Shown here: piece by piece, positions 1 through 9,082 of the stretch | Numbering within the stretch: the stretch's first letter is position 1 | Layout of the letters: the number at the start of each line of letters is the position of its first letter | Virus record (IMG/VR): IMGVR_UViG_3300043425_000640 | Coordinates: 1 to 31,597 of that record | DNA length: 31,597 bases | Origin: a virus | Reading direction: 5' to 3' (one strand) | The notes under the pieces: generated by a model | The model's input: the letters and a program-made list of their open reading frames with translations, nothing else | Told to the model about the DNA's origin: nothing | Database searches by the model: none | Position numbers and translations under genes: made by a program

Positions 1-32
1 GGTTGGGGTTGGGATGAGGTTGGGGTTGGGGA
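1..32 (-). promoter_or_regulatory. A/C-rich 5' leader of the next gene
   Basis: Read on the minus strand, the bases after the stop of the 72-aa gene are two near-copies of CCCAACCCCAACC separated by TCAT. Other gene starts here have similar A/C-rich leaders (before 13749, before 19373, and the internal start at 14329), so this is probably the start of the leader of a gene beyond the left edge. The plus strand has four runs of three or four G in 31 bases and could form a G-quadruplex. The gene it serves is not visible. Confidence 0.45.
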
Positions 33-251
33 TTAGCGGAGGTCGCGGATTGCGTCCGCCAGCGCCTTCTCGCCATCGTCGCTGTCGAGCGGCTCCCAGT
101 GACCGCCCTGCTCTCCGGCAATGGAGCGGAGGCTCTGGGCTGCGTCCTGCACGCCGTTCTGTTCGGCGTCGGCGATGACGCTGATTCTGTCTTGGGCGAC
201 GAACGAGTCGGCGAGGCGGTCGAGTTCGGTGATGATGGTGGTCGTGTTCAT
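33..251 (-). CDS. Hypothetical protein, 72 aa
   Basis: Small acidic protein, probably all helical, beginning MNTTTIITELDRLADSF, with no recognised domain. It stands alone: a 168-base gap separates it from the large tail gene upstream, and the A/C-rich leader of another gene follows. Its own leader (AAACGCACCACATC before ATG) has no Shine-Dalgarno. The gap upstream holds a possible promoter that would make it the first gene of a new transcript. Function unknown. Confidence 0.65.
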   Translation of the reverse strand: MNTTTIITELDRLADSFVAQDRISVIADAEQNGVQDAAQSLRSIAGEQGGHWEPLDSDDGEKALADAIRDLR

Positions 252-298
252 GATGTGGTGCGTTTGGTTTGTTCATGCTGCCTGCTGGCAACGAGACC

Positions 299-338
299 AC
301 CTTAACACGCATTCCCCAGCCGTCCACTTATTTTCGTT
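299..338 (-). promoter_or_regulatory. Candidate promoter with shared A-rich box
   Basis: In the 252-419 gap the minus strand carries ACGAAAATAAGTGGACG (about 337-321), then 16 bases, then TAAGGT (304-299). The same box, with TG inserted, lies at 16935-16914, also followed after 16 bases by a TA-rich hexamer (TAGAGT). Both copies sit in gaps between gene blocks. The -35-like TGGACG and -10-like TAAGGT are poor matches to the sigma70 consensus, so this rests mainly on the shared arrangement. The rest of the gap holds only a possible 11-codon ORF starting near 382, with no support. Confidence 0.35.
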
Positions 339-419
339 CTTAGGCGCATTTTCTGCGCAATTCCTCAATCCGCATAAGGTTTTGCGGCGGTTTTCCTGTT
401 AGGAATGGGGCGCTAACGG

Positions 420-2894
420 TTAGGACAGGTCCATCTGCGTGATGGAAATCGGGTATGCCATGACGATTCCGTCGTGCCGCTGCTCGACCGTGATGACGCT
501 GTCACTGATCCCAATCTCAGCCAGCAGTATATGGGAGAGGGTGTTAGTGTCGGTCGGGATTGTGCTCTGCTTAACGATGGCGGCTGCGGTGCAGGCCCAA
601 GTTTTCCGGCGGATTGTGGCCGTTGTGTAGACAGTCACTACGGCTGTTGTCGGGCCCCCCACGGCTCCGGCTGCTGGCGGGTCATATCCCGGGTCGCCAG
701 GCTGTCCCGGTCCTCCGCCCGCTCCGGATCCGCCAACTCCGCCAAACCCGCCAGCGCCGCCACCCAGAGCAGACCCCCCGGATCCGCCAGCGCCACCGTC
801 GCCGCCCTCGCCTCCCGGATCGCCGCCGATGCCTGTAGTGGCCCCGCTGACTCCAGCAGTCCCCGCGAGCCCGGTGGCTCCTGGCTCCTCGCCACCGCCG
901 CCCCCGCCGCCACCACCACCAGCGCCACCGCCGCCACCTCGGCCCCCGTCGCCGCCGTATCCACCGTCACCTCCCTTACCCCCGAGCCCGCCCGTGATTG
1001 AAACCGCAGACCCGCCAGTCAGCGCACCGGAAACGTTCGTATCGGAAAGCGTATGTGTTAGGCGTAGCCAGATCTTGTCACCGTTCGCCACCGATAGCGT
1101 GGACGCGGCAACGGTTATGGTCTTGCCGATCTTCGTTAGGTTCCCGCTCCCGTCAATCTCCGGCGTCTTGACCTGTCCGGACGCTACCTCAACGGACGTA
1201 TTCGTTTTTGCCAAGACGGTGAAAAACTTCTTCGGCGGTGGCGGTGCAGCCCTAACGGAATTCCGCTGCCTCGCCGCAACGCTGCCGGATACGTTAGACT
1301 TTCCGGACAATGCCCCGGATGTCCTGACAGCGGAGCCGGAAAACGATGGCTTTGCGGCCCGCTCGCCGCCACGCTGAAGGGCGATGAAATCCTGCGGTGC
1401 AAGTCGGGTGTTGATGGGACCGTAGCCAACGGTGATGCGCCCCGAAAAGATGTCAGCGACGACCGACTGAATCACCGCACCTGTCACCGGGTGATGTCCT
1501 GTTAGGGTCAGCTTTTTACCGGGCACGATGCTCCGGTCAATCTCCGTATCCACCCACGTCACAGAACCCGCCTGAGGCTCCGATGACAGCGCATCATAAT
1601 AGGATTGAGCCAGCCCGGCAGGTGCCGTCTCGCCTCCTGTCGTCGCGCTTGTGCGGTACGTCGTCGTTTCGCAATCCGTTCCCGTGAGGTCAACGGTTAG
1701 GGTCAACTCCTTCTTCGCCCCGGAAAACAGCTCGCGGATGGTGTCGTTTTCCGCAGTACCTACCCACCGCAGGACGACCGTAACCTTGACGGGGCAGGCA
1801 GAAACGCCGCTTTGCCAAGGAGGCACGGAACCGCCGACCAACTCCCGTGGATACTTCGGAATCCCACCCGTTTCCGGGATGCTGCCAAGACCAACTTTCC
1901 GGGCCGTGTCTACCTCTTGGTCAATGCTGACAACGGAAACCATGCCCGCCCCGAGGTTCAGTCCCTTCAAGTCCGGGAAATGATCAATCAGCCAGGTGCC
2001 CGTGACAGCCCCCGTCGTCTGCGGAATCGTTTCCGTTAGGCACTCTTGCGACTGCGTGACCGTATCTGTTCCGTTAAGGGCAATCGTCCGCCGCACGATG
2101 TCCAGTCCGCTAGTGGCCCCAGCCGTCTGCTGCGTGATGGACGTGTATGTATTCCCGTCCACGGTGTTGCTAGTCTCAAACGTCAGGACGACTCCGTTCA
2201 CCGCTCGCCTTGTTAGCGGCTTCACCCGGTATTGCCTTGCACCGCTACCGTTGCCGCTCATCGCCCTCGTGATGATCGGCGTCAGCGCAGACGGCTTTTT
2301 GACGTTTAGCGTGCTGGAAACGTGGTCAAAGTACAGCACCGCATCAGGGTGCCATCGCATGACCTGACCAATGCACTCCCACGCCGTTGCGTCCACCACC
2401 TCAATCTTCGGATAGTAGATTGCACCAGTTGCTAGGATGCTGCCAGCAGATACCCCGGTGGCGCTCTGGGCATACTGGACAATATCCGTTATACTCTGCG
2501 CCGTCGTCTCTGCGGTGCCGTTTAACGCAAGCCCGAGCACGCATCGGGTTTTGTACGCCAGCGTATTCCCTGCCCCGGTAGCGTATTCCTGCTGATAGGT
2601 GATCCGCGCAAGATTGCCCTGCTTGCCGTTACAGTTGACGGTCCATCCTTCGCTCCCACCGTCAGCGTAAGGCTCGACTTGGGTGACGTAGCCCACGAAA
2701 TACGTGGTGCCCGAGTAGGCAATCGTGACCGCTTCGTTGACCGTAAACGGCGCAGGTGACGTGGTGGCGTCTTTGGCTAGGGTGAGGCTTGCGGAGTCAA
2801 TTCCACCTGCGTTGAAGCTACACTGAGCACCGGAAATCTTGGCATCCGCAAAGGACACCACCGCGCCGCCGCCTCTTTGAATTGTCCAACTCAT
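420..2894 (-). CDS. Tail hub/baseplate-like protein with glycine-rich domain, 824 aa
   Basis: Large virion protein following the tape measure gene. Residues 1 to about 500 are beta-rich and resemble the phage tail-hub or baseplate arrangement, though I cannot assign a precise family. From about residue 640 there is a very glycine-rich stretch of about 110 residues with long Gly runs (complement of about 640-1000), like the polyglycine adhesin domains that display receptor-binding loops. The C-terminus is a normal folded sequence. The start overlaps the tape measure stop (ATGA). The gene ends TCC TAA C, within a CCTAAC hexamer. It is followed by a 168-base gap, so it is probably the last gene of the main late transcript. 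Tail role by position and size; exact role inferred. Confidence 0.7.
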   Translation of the reverse strand: MSWTIQRGGGAVVSFADAKISGAQCSFNAGGIDSASLTLAKDATTSPAPFTVNEAVTIAYSGTTYFVGYVTQVEPYADGGSEGWTVNCNGKQGNLARITYQQEYATGAGNTLAYKTRCVLGLALNGTAETTAQSITDIVQYAQSATGVSAGSILATGAIYYPKIEVVDATAWECIGQVMRWHPDAVLYFDHVSSTLNVKKPSALTPIITRAMSGNGSGARQYRVKPLTRRAVNGVVLTFETSNTVDGNTYTSITQQTAGATSGLDIVRRTIALNGTDTVTQSQECLTETIPQTTGAVTGTWLIDHFPDLKGLNLGAGMVSVVSIDQEVDTARKVGLGSIPETGGIPKYPRELVGGSVPPWQSGVSACPVKVTVVLRWVGTAENDTIRELFSGAKKELTLTVDLTGTDCETTTYRTSATTGGETAPAGLAQSYYDALSSEPQAGSVTWVDTEIDRSIVPGKKLTLTGHHPVTGAVIQSVVADIFSGRITVGYGPINTRLAPQDFIALQRGGERAAKPSFSGSAVRTSGALSGKSNVSGSVAARQRNSVRAAPPPPKKFFTVLAKTNTSVEVASGQVKTPEIDGSGNLTKIGKTITVAASTLSVANGDKIWLRLTHTLSDTNVSGALTGGSAVSITGGLGGKGGDGGYGGDGGRGGGGGAGGGGGGGGGGEEPGATGLAGTAGVSGATTGIGGDPGGEGGDGGAGGSGGSALGGGAGGFGGVGGSGAGGGPGQPGDPGYDPPAAGAVGGPTTAVVTVYTTATIRRKTWACTAAAIVKQSTIPTDTNTLSHILLAEIGISDSVITVEQRHDGIVMAYPISITQMDLS

Positions 2895-4696
2895 TTTGCT
2901 GATCTTAGATCGTCCAGTTCTGCTTGCAGCTTCTCAAGCCGCGCCCGCGTTTTGTCGTCCAGGTTTCGCACGGATGGCAATAGCTGCTCAACCAGCTTCA
3001 TGAGTGCTTCAACATCTTTCCCGCTAGATGCCGCGTTGAGTTGCGCCATGAATTGCGAGCTTGCACCGCTGCCAGCCAACGCAGACGCGAGTGATGACCC
3101 GGCAGATGCCGCCTCGTCCACGTCCTTTTGTCGCCTCGCTGCCGCCTCTTCCGCTTTGCGTTGCTCTTCTGCTTGCCGCGTCCGCTCCGCCGCTGAAGTC
3201 CGCATTGCTTCGGTCTCGGCCCGCATTGGAATCAGTTCCTCCAGTGTGCCACGCCGCCCCGCAGCAGACGCACCCGAAGCCGCCGCGTCCTCCTGTCTCT
3301 TCCGGAATTCCAATGCTTGCCCTTCAATCTGCTCTCTCTGCTGCTGGAAATCCTCTTGGCTCTTGGTGCCCGTTGCCGTCCTAGCCTTTTCGTCCTCGAC
3401 CAGCTTACCTTGCGTTTCCGCCAGCACCTTTTTCGCGGAAGCCACCTTGCGGTCTGCGTCCGTCATCTGCTTTTGCAGGTCATTTTGCGCAGCGGCACGC
3501 ATTGATGGGTCCATGATCCCGGCCCCGTTAAACTCATCAAAAGCCTTCTTTTTTGCCAGATATTCCTCCTTGGCGGTCTCAAGATACTGCTGGTTGGCAT
3601 CAAGCAACTGCTCCTGATATTTGCGCTGGGCTTCTGTTAGGATTTTCTCACCATTGGCTTGGTTCATTTTGCCAGCCAGAACCTCTTGAGTGCGCCTGTC
3701 TCCCTCCGCTGCCGCCTCCATTTCCTTTTTAGCCTGCTCCTCCGCGGCTTTAAGCCTATCAATCTCAATCTGCTCCCTGCGAGCCGTCGCCTGCGCCCGT
3801 GCTCCTGCCCGCTTTTGTGTTGCTTCGCCTGCGGTGATTTCGCCAGCCGCCTCTTGCAGGTCAATCATGGCAATGGTTTTCTCGAAAGCCGCATCCGTCC
3901 GCTTCATCTCGGCGTCTGCCGCCTCTTCCTGCTTGCGAAATGCGCGATCTGCCGCCGATGTCGCCTCATCGTAAGCGGTCGTGGTGTTGCGCAGTTCGTT
4001 GGCGAGTTCCCGCTGGGATTTTGCTAGTGCTTCCGCTTTCTCTGCGGCAATCCGTGACTCGTTGGCGAGCTTGTTAAGCTCCTGCTGATTCTTCTCGGCT
4101 TCCTCCGCTGCCTTCGCCGCTTCGGTTCCAAACAGGTCAAAGTTCTTCGTTAGGATTTGCACCCCAACCGCCGCAGCTTGAGCCACCCCGGCAACGCCCA
4201 TGCCGAGGCCGAGGCCGGAAACCATCATCGGGATGTTGTTGACTATCCCAGCCATCCCATACTGAGCATCCTGGAATGCGTTAGACAGGGCAAGCACGCC
4301 CATTCCTGCGTTTCCGCTGCTCTTCCCCAGTTCCTCCTTGGCTTTCTTGGCACCGTTTGCCGTAACCGTAGCCGATTGGATGACCCCGATTTCCTGACGC
4401 TGCGAGGCAATCAAGGAAACGTTTTGCCTGATCGCCTCCTTGTTTGTCTCCCCGATTTGCCTTCGCGCTTTTGCCACTGCCTCCGCGACCGGAATAGACT
4501 TGGCGTCCTCGGCTGTCTGCTGCTGCTGGAGGCGCATTGCCTCCTCCCGCGCCTTCATTCCCGCCTCGTCGATAGGCATCTGAAACGGCTTTTTGTTAGC
4601 CGCTTCCATGGCGTCGCTGATAGCCTTGGCCGCATCTGCTGCGCCCTTGGTGTCCGCCGTTACCTTGATGCCAATTGTTAGGTCCTTATCAGCCAT
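2891..4696 (-). CDS. Tape measure protein, 601 aa
   Basis: Sets tail length in siphoviruses and myoviruses. The N-terminus (MADKDLTIGIKVTADTKGAA) is a typical tape measure opening. Residues of about 125-180 are hydrophobic and rich in Gly, Ala and Met (GMAGIVNNIPMMVSGLGLGM), as in the membrane-inserting part of tape measures. From about 190 to the end it is almost continuous coiled coil rich in Ala, Glu, Lys and Gln. At 601 residues it would give a short tail. The start overlaps the preceding G-like gene by 8 bases and the stop overlaps the next start by 4. Confidence 0.82.
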   Translation of the reverse strand: MADKDLTIGIKVTADTKGAADAAKAISDAMEAANKKPFQMPIDEAGMKAREEAMRLQQQQTAEDAKSIPVAEAVAKARRQIGETNKEAIRQNVSLIASQRQEIGVIQSATVTANGAKKAKEELGKSSGNAGMGVLALSNAFQDAQYGMAGIVNNIPMMVSGLGLGMGVAGVAQAAAVGVQILTKNFDLFGTEAAKAAEEAEKNQQELNKLANESRIAAEKAEALAKSQRELANELRNTTTAYDEATSAADRAFRKQEEAADAEMKRTDAAFEKTIAMIDLQEAAGEITAGEATQKRAGARAQATARREQIEIDRLKAAEEQAKKEMEAAAEGDRRTQEVLAGKMNQANGEKILTEAQRKYQEQLLDANQQYLETAKEEYLAKKKAFDEFNGAGIMDPSMRAAAQNDLQKQMTDADRKVASAKKVLAETQGKLVEDEKARTATGTKSQEDFQQQREQIEGQALEFRKRQEDAAASGASAAGRRGTLEELIPMRAETEAMRTSAAERTRQAEEQRKAEEAAARRQKDVDEAASAGSSLASALAGSGASSQFMAQLNAASSGKDVEALMKLVEQLLPSVRNLDDKTRARLEKLQAELDDLRSAK

Positions 4697-5300
4697 CCTT
4701 GAGTGCCTCCCGTAGTTCGTTCAATGCTTCATCCGCCGCCCTAGCAATTTCGTCAACCGTGGGGATGACGGAAGGGTCAGGCTGTGCGGCCTTCGTGCGC
4801 CTTGCCAGTGCGTAGAGTTTCGGGTCAGATTCGGACCGCTTGTCGCCGATTTGCTGCCGCAGCGCGCCGCCTGCTGGGTAAAGGTTGATACCCTGCGCCC
4901 GCAGTTGTCCGACCGTGCGCCCATGAGCAGAGGGGTGGATCGGGATCGTCAGGAACTTGATGGCACGGCCCGTGATTTCGCTGGTGCCCTTAGGCGTGAT
5001 TGGTGGGCCGCCTAGCAGATGGCGGCGGACTCCGACTTTATCAACTCGCACCGTGATAGTTCCGCCGCTTAAACTGCTGTATGTCAGCCGGGAAGCCTGC
5101 GTCCAATAGTCCGTGCGCTTTCCACCCAGCTTGTTAGGGCGGGCGGCATTTAGCTCAAGAAAATGATCGGAGAATTTCCGCGTCACGCCCTCCTCTATTG
5201 TGCCCGCCACCTGTTCCGCGGTCACTCCCTGCGCCATTTTCAGCGACGCATCCACCGCTTCCTTGCCCACGATCCTATCAATCTCAATGCGCAGCGTCAT
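4689..5300 (-). CDS. Mu G-like virion morphogenesis protein, 203 aa
   Basis: Resembles the Mu gpG / HK97 gp10 group of head-tail assembly proteins: helical N-terminus, a basic region around PNKLGGKRTDYWTQASR (about 55-71), then a segment with ITPKGTSEITGRA in which incoming DNA-joining proteins have IxPKxxKxL. The C-terminus is charged and helical. In Mu, G follows F, and here too it follows the F-like gene, overlapping its stop by 4 bases (ATGA). Family assignment by eye. Confidence 0.6.
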   Translation of the reverse strand: MTLRIEIDRIVGKEAVDASLKMAQGVTAEQVAGTIEEGVTRKFSDHFLELNAARPNKLGGKRTDYWTQASRLTYSSLSGGTITVRVDKVGVRRHLLGGPPITPKGTSEITGRAIKFLTIPIHPSAHGRTVGQLRAQGINLYPAGGALRQQIGDKRSESDPKLYALARRTKAAQPDPSVIPTVDEIARAADEALNELREALKDG

Positions 5301-6703
5301 AGTGATTCTGCTAGGGCTTTGAGTTGACCGACCACATCTTCGACAGACGGCAGGCGGGACATGAGCCGCTCAAAGTCGAACCACATGCCGTCATCCTCGT
5401 GCTGCTCCCGCATTGCGCCGATTGCGTCAGAATCGCCGCCTAGCGAAATCCATTCCTTGAGTGCGTCCAACTGGACATTGGCAACGCCTGCCACCGTCGT
5501 CACCGCCAGCAGGCCCGCGAGGATGTCCAGCGGCCAGCGGCGGGAGCCTTGAGGGTCTGTCGCCATCATGACGTTTCCGTCCGGGATGCCGTACCCGTCT
5601 AGCTTGATTTCCAGACGCCGCATTTCCTCCGGGTCAAGCTGGGTTGTGACCTCGAGGGTTGAGTTGATTGACGGAGGCGGAGCGGCTGGTGGCATATCCT
5701 CCGGAGTAGCCGGCTCTTTTACGATTGGAGGCGGGGGCGGGTACTGGGGCGGGATGACCGCACGCGGCAGCGGATCCGGAACCCGCGGCGACGGCTTCGG
5801 CGTAAACGTCGGCACCCCAGGAGGGATCATCGGGCGGGAGTCACCGGGCTTCCATGGCGTAATCTTCGGGATGGGTTTGCCGGGGACAATGGGAACGAAT
5901 TGCTTTTCCTCCTTATCGTAAACGAAAGCGTTAGGGCTCGGCGGTGAATCCGGACCCGGAGGCGGCAATATTGGCGGGCCTTCCGGCGCGGGCACAGGCT
6001 CCCCGGAAGGCGATTCCGGCTCCGGTTTCGGCGCATCTGGCGGCGCATCTGGTGGCGCTTCCGCCTGCTGCTGCGGCTTCGGCTTGAGCAATCCTAACCG
6101 CTTCGCCTCGGAGAAGCCCACGGTTCGCTTGATCATGCGGCTTCCCCATTTAAGCGGTGTGTAGGGTGCGTTGAAGTCACTGAGGTAAACCCATATCGGG
6201 TCATCAAGAAGCGCCACCATGTCCGTCTCCTTTGCCCCGCTGCCGCTAGGCTTGACTGCCTGCGGCCATAGGCGCTCCGACCATAGCCGCGGCTCTTCGG
6301 ATGCCGCCCCGCGAATCAAACGCGCAGCAGGAAACGCCTTGGACGACCGCTTGCGGCGAACCTCTTCGGCATATCCGGCAGCGAGTTCCACGTTCGTGCG
6401 CAAATTGATCATCTGCCGCCGCAGCGTGGTCAGGTCTTTAATCGTGCCCTCCTGCCCCGGCTCAGGTTTGTAGCCTGACGCCTTCAGCCCTTCGCGGATG
6501 ATGCGGGTGGCTTCCGCGTAGTTCATGCGTCCTGACAAGATTTCCTCTGCCGCCTTGCGGAAGTAGCTGAGCGTATCCTCCCGCATGACCGTCGCCATGA
6601 AATACGACTGTTCACGCACCCAGAGCGGCAACAACGCAAGCTCGCGCGTCACCATGTCGGTCGGCAACGGGGTTTTTGCGTCAAAGTACTGCTTCGGGGT
6701 CAC
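5297..6703 (-). CDS. Mu F-like minor head protein with proline-rich C-terminus, 468 aa
   Basis: Resembles Mu gp30 (F), a minor head protein needed for head morphogenesis. The N-terminal half has the recognisable TPLPTDMVTRELALLPLWVR opening and an Asp/Trp-containing segment near WVYLSDFNAPYTPLKWGSRM (about 190-210). Residues of about 225-370 are a proline-rich linker (PPDAPPDAPKPEPESP), then a short helical tail. A longer frame opens at 6763, but GTG at 6703 overlaps the upstream TGA as GTGA, matching the 4-base couplings elsewhere, so I chose it. Placement is odd: in Mu-type phages F follows the portal, but here it lies nine genes further on, between tail genes and the tape measure. Confidence 0.65.
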   Translation of the reverse strand: MTPKQYFDAKTPLPTDMVTRELALLPLWVREQSYFMATVMREDTLSYFRKAAEEILSGRMNYAEATRIIREGLKASGYKPEPGQEGTIKDLTTLRRQMINLRTNVELAAGYAEEVRRKRSSKAFPAARLIRGAASEEPRLWSERLWPQAVKPSGSGAKETDMVALLDDPIWVYLSDFNAPYTPLKWGSRMIKRTVGFSEAKRLGLLKPKPQQQAEAPPDAPPDAPKPEPESPSGEPVPAPEGPPILPPPGPDSPPSPNAFVYDKEEKQFVPIVPGKPIPKITPWKPGDSRPMIPPGVPTFTPKPSPRVPDPLPRAVIPPQYPPPPPIVKEPATPEDMPPAAPPPSINSTLEVTTQLDPEEMRRLEIKLDGYGIPDGNVMMATDPQGSRRWPLDILAGLLAVTTVAGVANVQLDALKEWISLGGDSDAIGAMREQHEDDGMWFDFERLMSRLPSVEDVVGQLKALAESL

Positions 6704-6867
6704 GTTAGGAAAGCAAGCACAAGGACAGCAACAAAGCCAGCGCAAATGCCCCATGCCAGCCACCCAATCGCCTTGTCAGCATCGGACTTGCGCTCAATGT
6801 CATGCAATACGCACTTGGCTAGGTATTCGCGGGCGGCTTCCTCTCGGCTCTTGAGTTGGTGTTTCAT
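6700..6867 (-). CDS. Small membrane protein, 55 aa
   Basis: Begins MKHQLKSREEAAREYLAKCV. A charged helical N-terminus is followed by one membrane helix at about residues 35-54 (IGWLAWGICAGFVAVLVLAF). A longer frame starts at 6909, but the ATG at 6867 overlaps the upstream stop as ATGA and is preferred. The stop is coupled to the GTG of the F-like gene. Its place among tail assembly genes gives no clear role; a holin-like or membrane-anchoring function is possible but unsupported. Confidence 0.6.
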   Translation of the reverse strand: MKHQLKSREEAAREYLAKCVLHDIERKSDADKAIGWLAWGICAGFVAVLVLAFLT

Positions 6868-7241
6868 GCGATTCTCCCTGTGATTTGCCACTGAATGGTG
6901 ACACTGCATCCCTGCCGCGAGCCGTTTGCTAGGGTGACAAGTGCGTCAGCCAAGGAAAGTACCGTGCCAGACTCCGCAAATGTCACGCTTACCGGAGCCG
7001 TGAAGTCGTCCTTCCACCCCATAAGCGCAGCAATCGCAGCCGCTGGCGTAGCATACTCATAGACGACGGAAAAAGAACAGGAGGCACTGCGATTCTTGCG
7101 CCGAAACATGGCGGGACCGTCCGCGCCAATGATAGGCTCGACTGAATCGGCGTCGGAGAATGACAGGGTAAACCCCTGTTCATCCTCGACTTTGCCGGAG
7201 TCGGCCCCAGCTATCGCAATGCCTCCTGCTGTGATGGTCAT
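6864..7241 (-). CDS. Probable minor tail protein, 125 aa
   Basis: Short beta-rich protein (MTITAGGIAIAGADSGKVED, then alternating strand-like segments, ending VTIQWQITGRIA) directly after the putative tail tube gene, overlapping its stop by 4 bases (ATGA). Size, composition and position fit a minor tail or tail-completion protein. No specific family recognised. Confidence 0.6.
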   Translation of the reverse strand: MTITAGGIAIAGADSGKVEDEQGFTLSFSDADSVEPIIGADGPAMFRRKNRSASCSFSVVYEYATPAAAIAALMGWKDDFTAPVSVTFAESGTVLSLADALVTLANGSRQGCSVTIQWQITGRIA

Positions 7242-8521
7242 GGGGTTGCGATCTCAAACACGGGTTGGCGCACACCGCCCGCAAACGTGCGCAGACCCTG
7301 CCACGTCAGGTCCGTGTTACGCATACTGGTGACTCCGTAGTTCGCGCCGCCAGCAGAAACGCTAGTACTAGGCAGGATGATATCATAAGCTCCGTCAACG
7401 TCTTCAACCTTCAACCAGAGTTCCATCGGGGTCGAAGCCTTCATGCTCTGACCGCGGCGGCGTCCTTCGTAGGCCCCGCCCATGTCCTGCTGTTTCAAGA
7501 CTTTCTGGATCTCCTCGTCGGTCATGAGTTCGCCGACAGGCTGCGCCGTGACCGTGACCGTCAAGTCCGTGAACTTGATGTCCACGAGCCCGCACGAATC
7601 AACGACGTGGTCAGCGGTGGCGAGGTTGAAACTGATGCTGGCACCGTTGGCGGTACAGAAGTCATTCCATGGAGCCGTTACGGGATCGCTGCCAGTCCAT
7701 GCGTTGGCGGAGTAAGCGCCATAGCGAAGCCGTGGCGGAACCGTTAGGATTGACTCGGGCACGAAGTCATCAAGCTGCCCGGCTGCAGGTGCTGTCCATG
7801 GTCGATAATCAACGATGGCATCAACATCGGTCGCTTCCAGCTTCCGGTGGTAAATCGCCGTAAACGTAACCGCACCCAATGCCGTGTCAGTGGCGTTCAG
7901 CGTCAGGTTAGGAAGCGTGGTCAGCGCCACATTCTGAAAGGTCACAATCTTCTCGGTGCCTCCGCTTTGGAAAAGCGGGTGGATGACCAGAGAATCGGAG
8001 AACGAAAGCGTGCCATCCGTGGTTGGGTCGGTGGTATACGCCACCTCCAGCTTGAGCTGAGTGCTGGAAGTCACCGCACCGATGCGCCACGTGCCGTTAT
8101 AGGTCGCGGTGCTGCTGCCAGCAATTGTCACATACTGCCCGATAACCAGCCCGGCGGTGCTTGGCACCGTAACAGTGGTCGCCGCGCCCGCGTCTGCGCT
8201 GGCGTATGCTGTAATGTTAACTGTCTGCCATTTGAAGAGGCTTTGTCCGGGCTGCGGCTCGCTCGCCACGTCGCCAAATGGAGAGAGTAGCACGGTGAGG
8301 TCATTCACCGCAGCCGATGCCGTTGCGCACATCCCCGAAGGAGTAAAGCTGACGGTGTGCCTAACAAGATTCACCCGCTGGTCGGTGATGCCCGCGGAGT
8401 CAACCGTGACCGGGGAAAGGGTGGTCTCTTTAGTTACGGTCACGTCCCCCTTGGAACGGAACCAGTAGCCCCGCCAGCCGACAAGGGCGGGCCCGGAAAT
8501 GACAGTACAGTCGCAACTCAT
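7238..8521 (-). CDS. Putative major tail (tube) protein, 427 aa
   Basis: Beta-rich protein with no catalytic motif, rich in Thr, Val and Ala, with an Ig-like segment at about 110-165 (VTVPSTAGLVIGQYVTIAGS, then TYNGTWRIG). It follows the tail-terminator-like gene and precedes tail assembly genes, where the tube protein normally sits. It is large for a tube subunit, perhaps because of the inserted Ig-like domain. The intergenic leader contains CCCTAAC, whose TAA is the stop of the upstream gene, 12 bases before the ATG. Confidence 0.55.
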   Translation of the reverse strand: MSCDCTVISGPALVGWRGYWFRSKGDVTVTKETTLSPVTVDSAGITDQRVNLVRHTVSFTPSGMCATASAAVNDLTVLLSPFGDVASEPQPGQSLFKWQTVNITAYASADAGAATTVTVPSTAGLVIGQYVTIAGSSTATYNGTWRIGAVTSSTQLKLEVAYTTDPTTDGTLSFSDSLVIHPLFQSGGTEKIVTFQNVALTTLPNLTLNATDTALGAVTFTAIYHRKLEATDVDAIVDYRPWTAPAAGQLDDFVPESILTVPPRLRYGAYSANAWTGSDPVTAPWNDFCTANGASISFNLATADHVVDSCGLVDIKFTDLTVTVTAQPVGELMTDEEIQKVLKQQDMGGAYEGRRRGQSMKASTPMELWLKVEDVDGAYDIILPSTSVSAGGANYGVTSMRNTDLTWQGLRTFAGGVRQPVFEIATP

Positions 8522-8533
8522 AGATGGTAGTGG

Positions 8534-9079
8534 TTAGGGTGCGCCTGCCTTTGGCGCATGTGTTAGGCGGTTGAAATCTGTTAGCGTGAAATTCGTCGCT
8601 GACAAGCGGACAGAGTAGGCGCGGCCTTGCGGAATCGGTGCGCCATCGGTGCCAAGTGCTTGAGCGGGCTCGATGGCTGTGAGTTTCCACGAGCCTCCGG
8701 TCATCTTCGCCCCGTCGCTACCCTTACAGCATGCTGTATTTGCCAGAGTCATAGCGACCTTCTCGGCGACCCGTGCCGCGTTGTCTAGGACTCCGGAAGC
8801 GCTGCGGTTTTGCCCCACAATCTCCTGCACCCTAGCAATGACTGAAATGCTGCCAGTGACGCATCCACCGCTCCCAACATCCCCGAAGGCATCAAGCCCG
8901 ACAGCTACCAGCATCCCGCGGATTTCAGCTTGCTGAATAGCCTGAAAGATGTCGCCACTCACGTCCTCCACCACCGGAATCCGTGGCTTGCCATCGGTCG
9001 GCGTGAAATACTCGTTAGCCCGCAGCGTCTCGCACGCAGTGAGCAGGCAACGCGTTAGGGTGTCTTCGTTTTCGGCCAT
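8534..9079 (-). CDS. Tail terminator / Mu gp37-like protein, 181 aa
   Basis: Sits where Mu-type phages carry gp37 (DUF1834), the protein that caps the tail and joins it to the head. Begins MAENEDTLTRCLLTACETLR and has a central region (RGMLVAVGLDAFGDVGSGG) typical of these alpha/beta proteins, with a strand-rich C-terminus. The stop is CCC TAA C, so a CCCTAAC heptamer contains it. The start is preceded by GCCTAACGC. Assignment rests on position, length and general look. Confidence 0.5.
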   Translation of the reverse strand: MAENEDTLTRCLLTACETLRANEYFTPTDGKPRIPVVEDVSGDIFQAIQQAEIRGMLVAVGLDAFGDVGSGGCVTGSISVIARVQEIVGQNRSASGVLDNAARVAEKVAMTLANTACCKGSDGAKMTGGSWKLTAIEPAQALGTDGAPIPQGRAYSVRLSATNFTLTDFNRLTHAPKAGAP

Positions 9080-9082
9080 GCG

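Noticed and set aside
829-1377. Long plus-strand open frames rich in proline (also at 10060-10581, 2877-3617, 21059-21919)
   Set aside because: They are reversed shadows of Gly-rich, Ala-rich or other minus-strand genes; the minus frames have recognisable proteins and coupled junctions.
2891-5300. Programmed frameshift in tail assembly chaperones (gpG/gpGT type)
   Set aside because: No overlapping pair with a slippery site was seen before the tape measure; the genes there are separate frames with normal stops.
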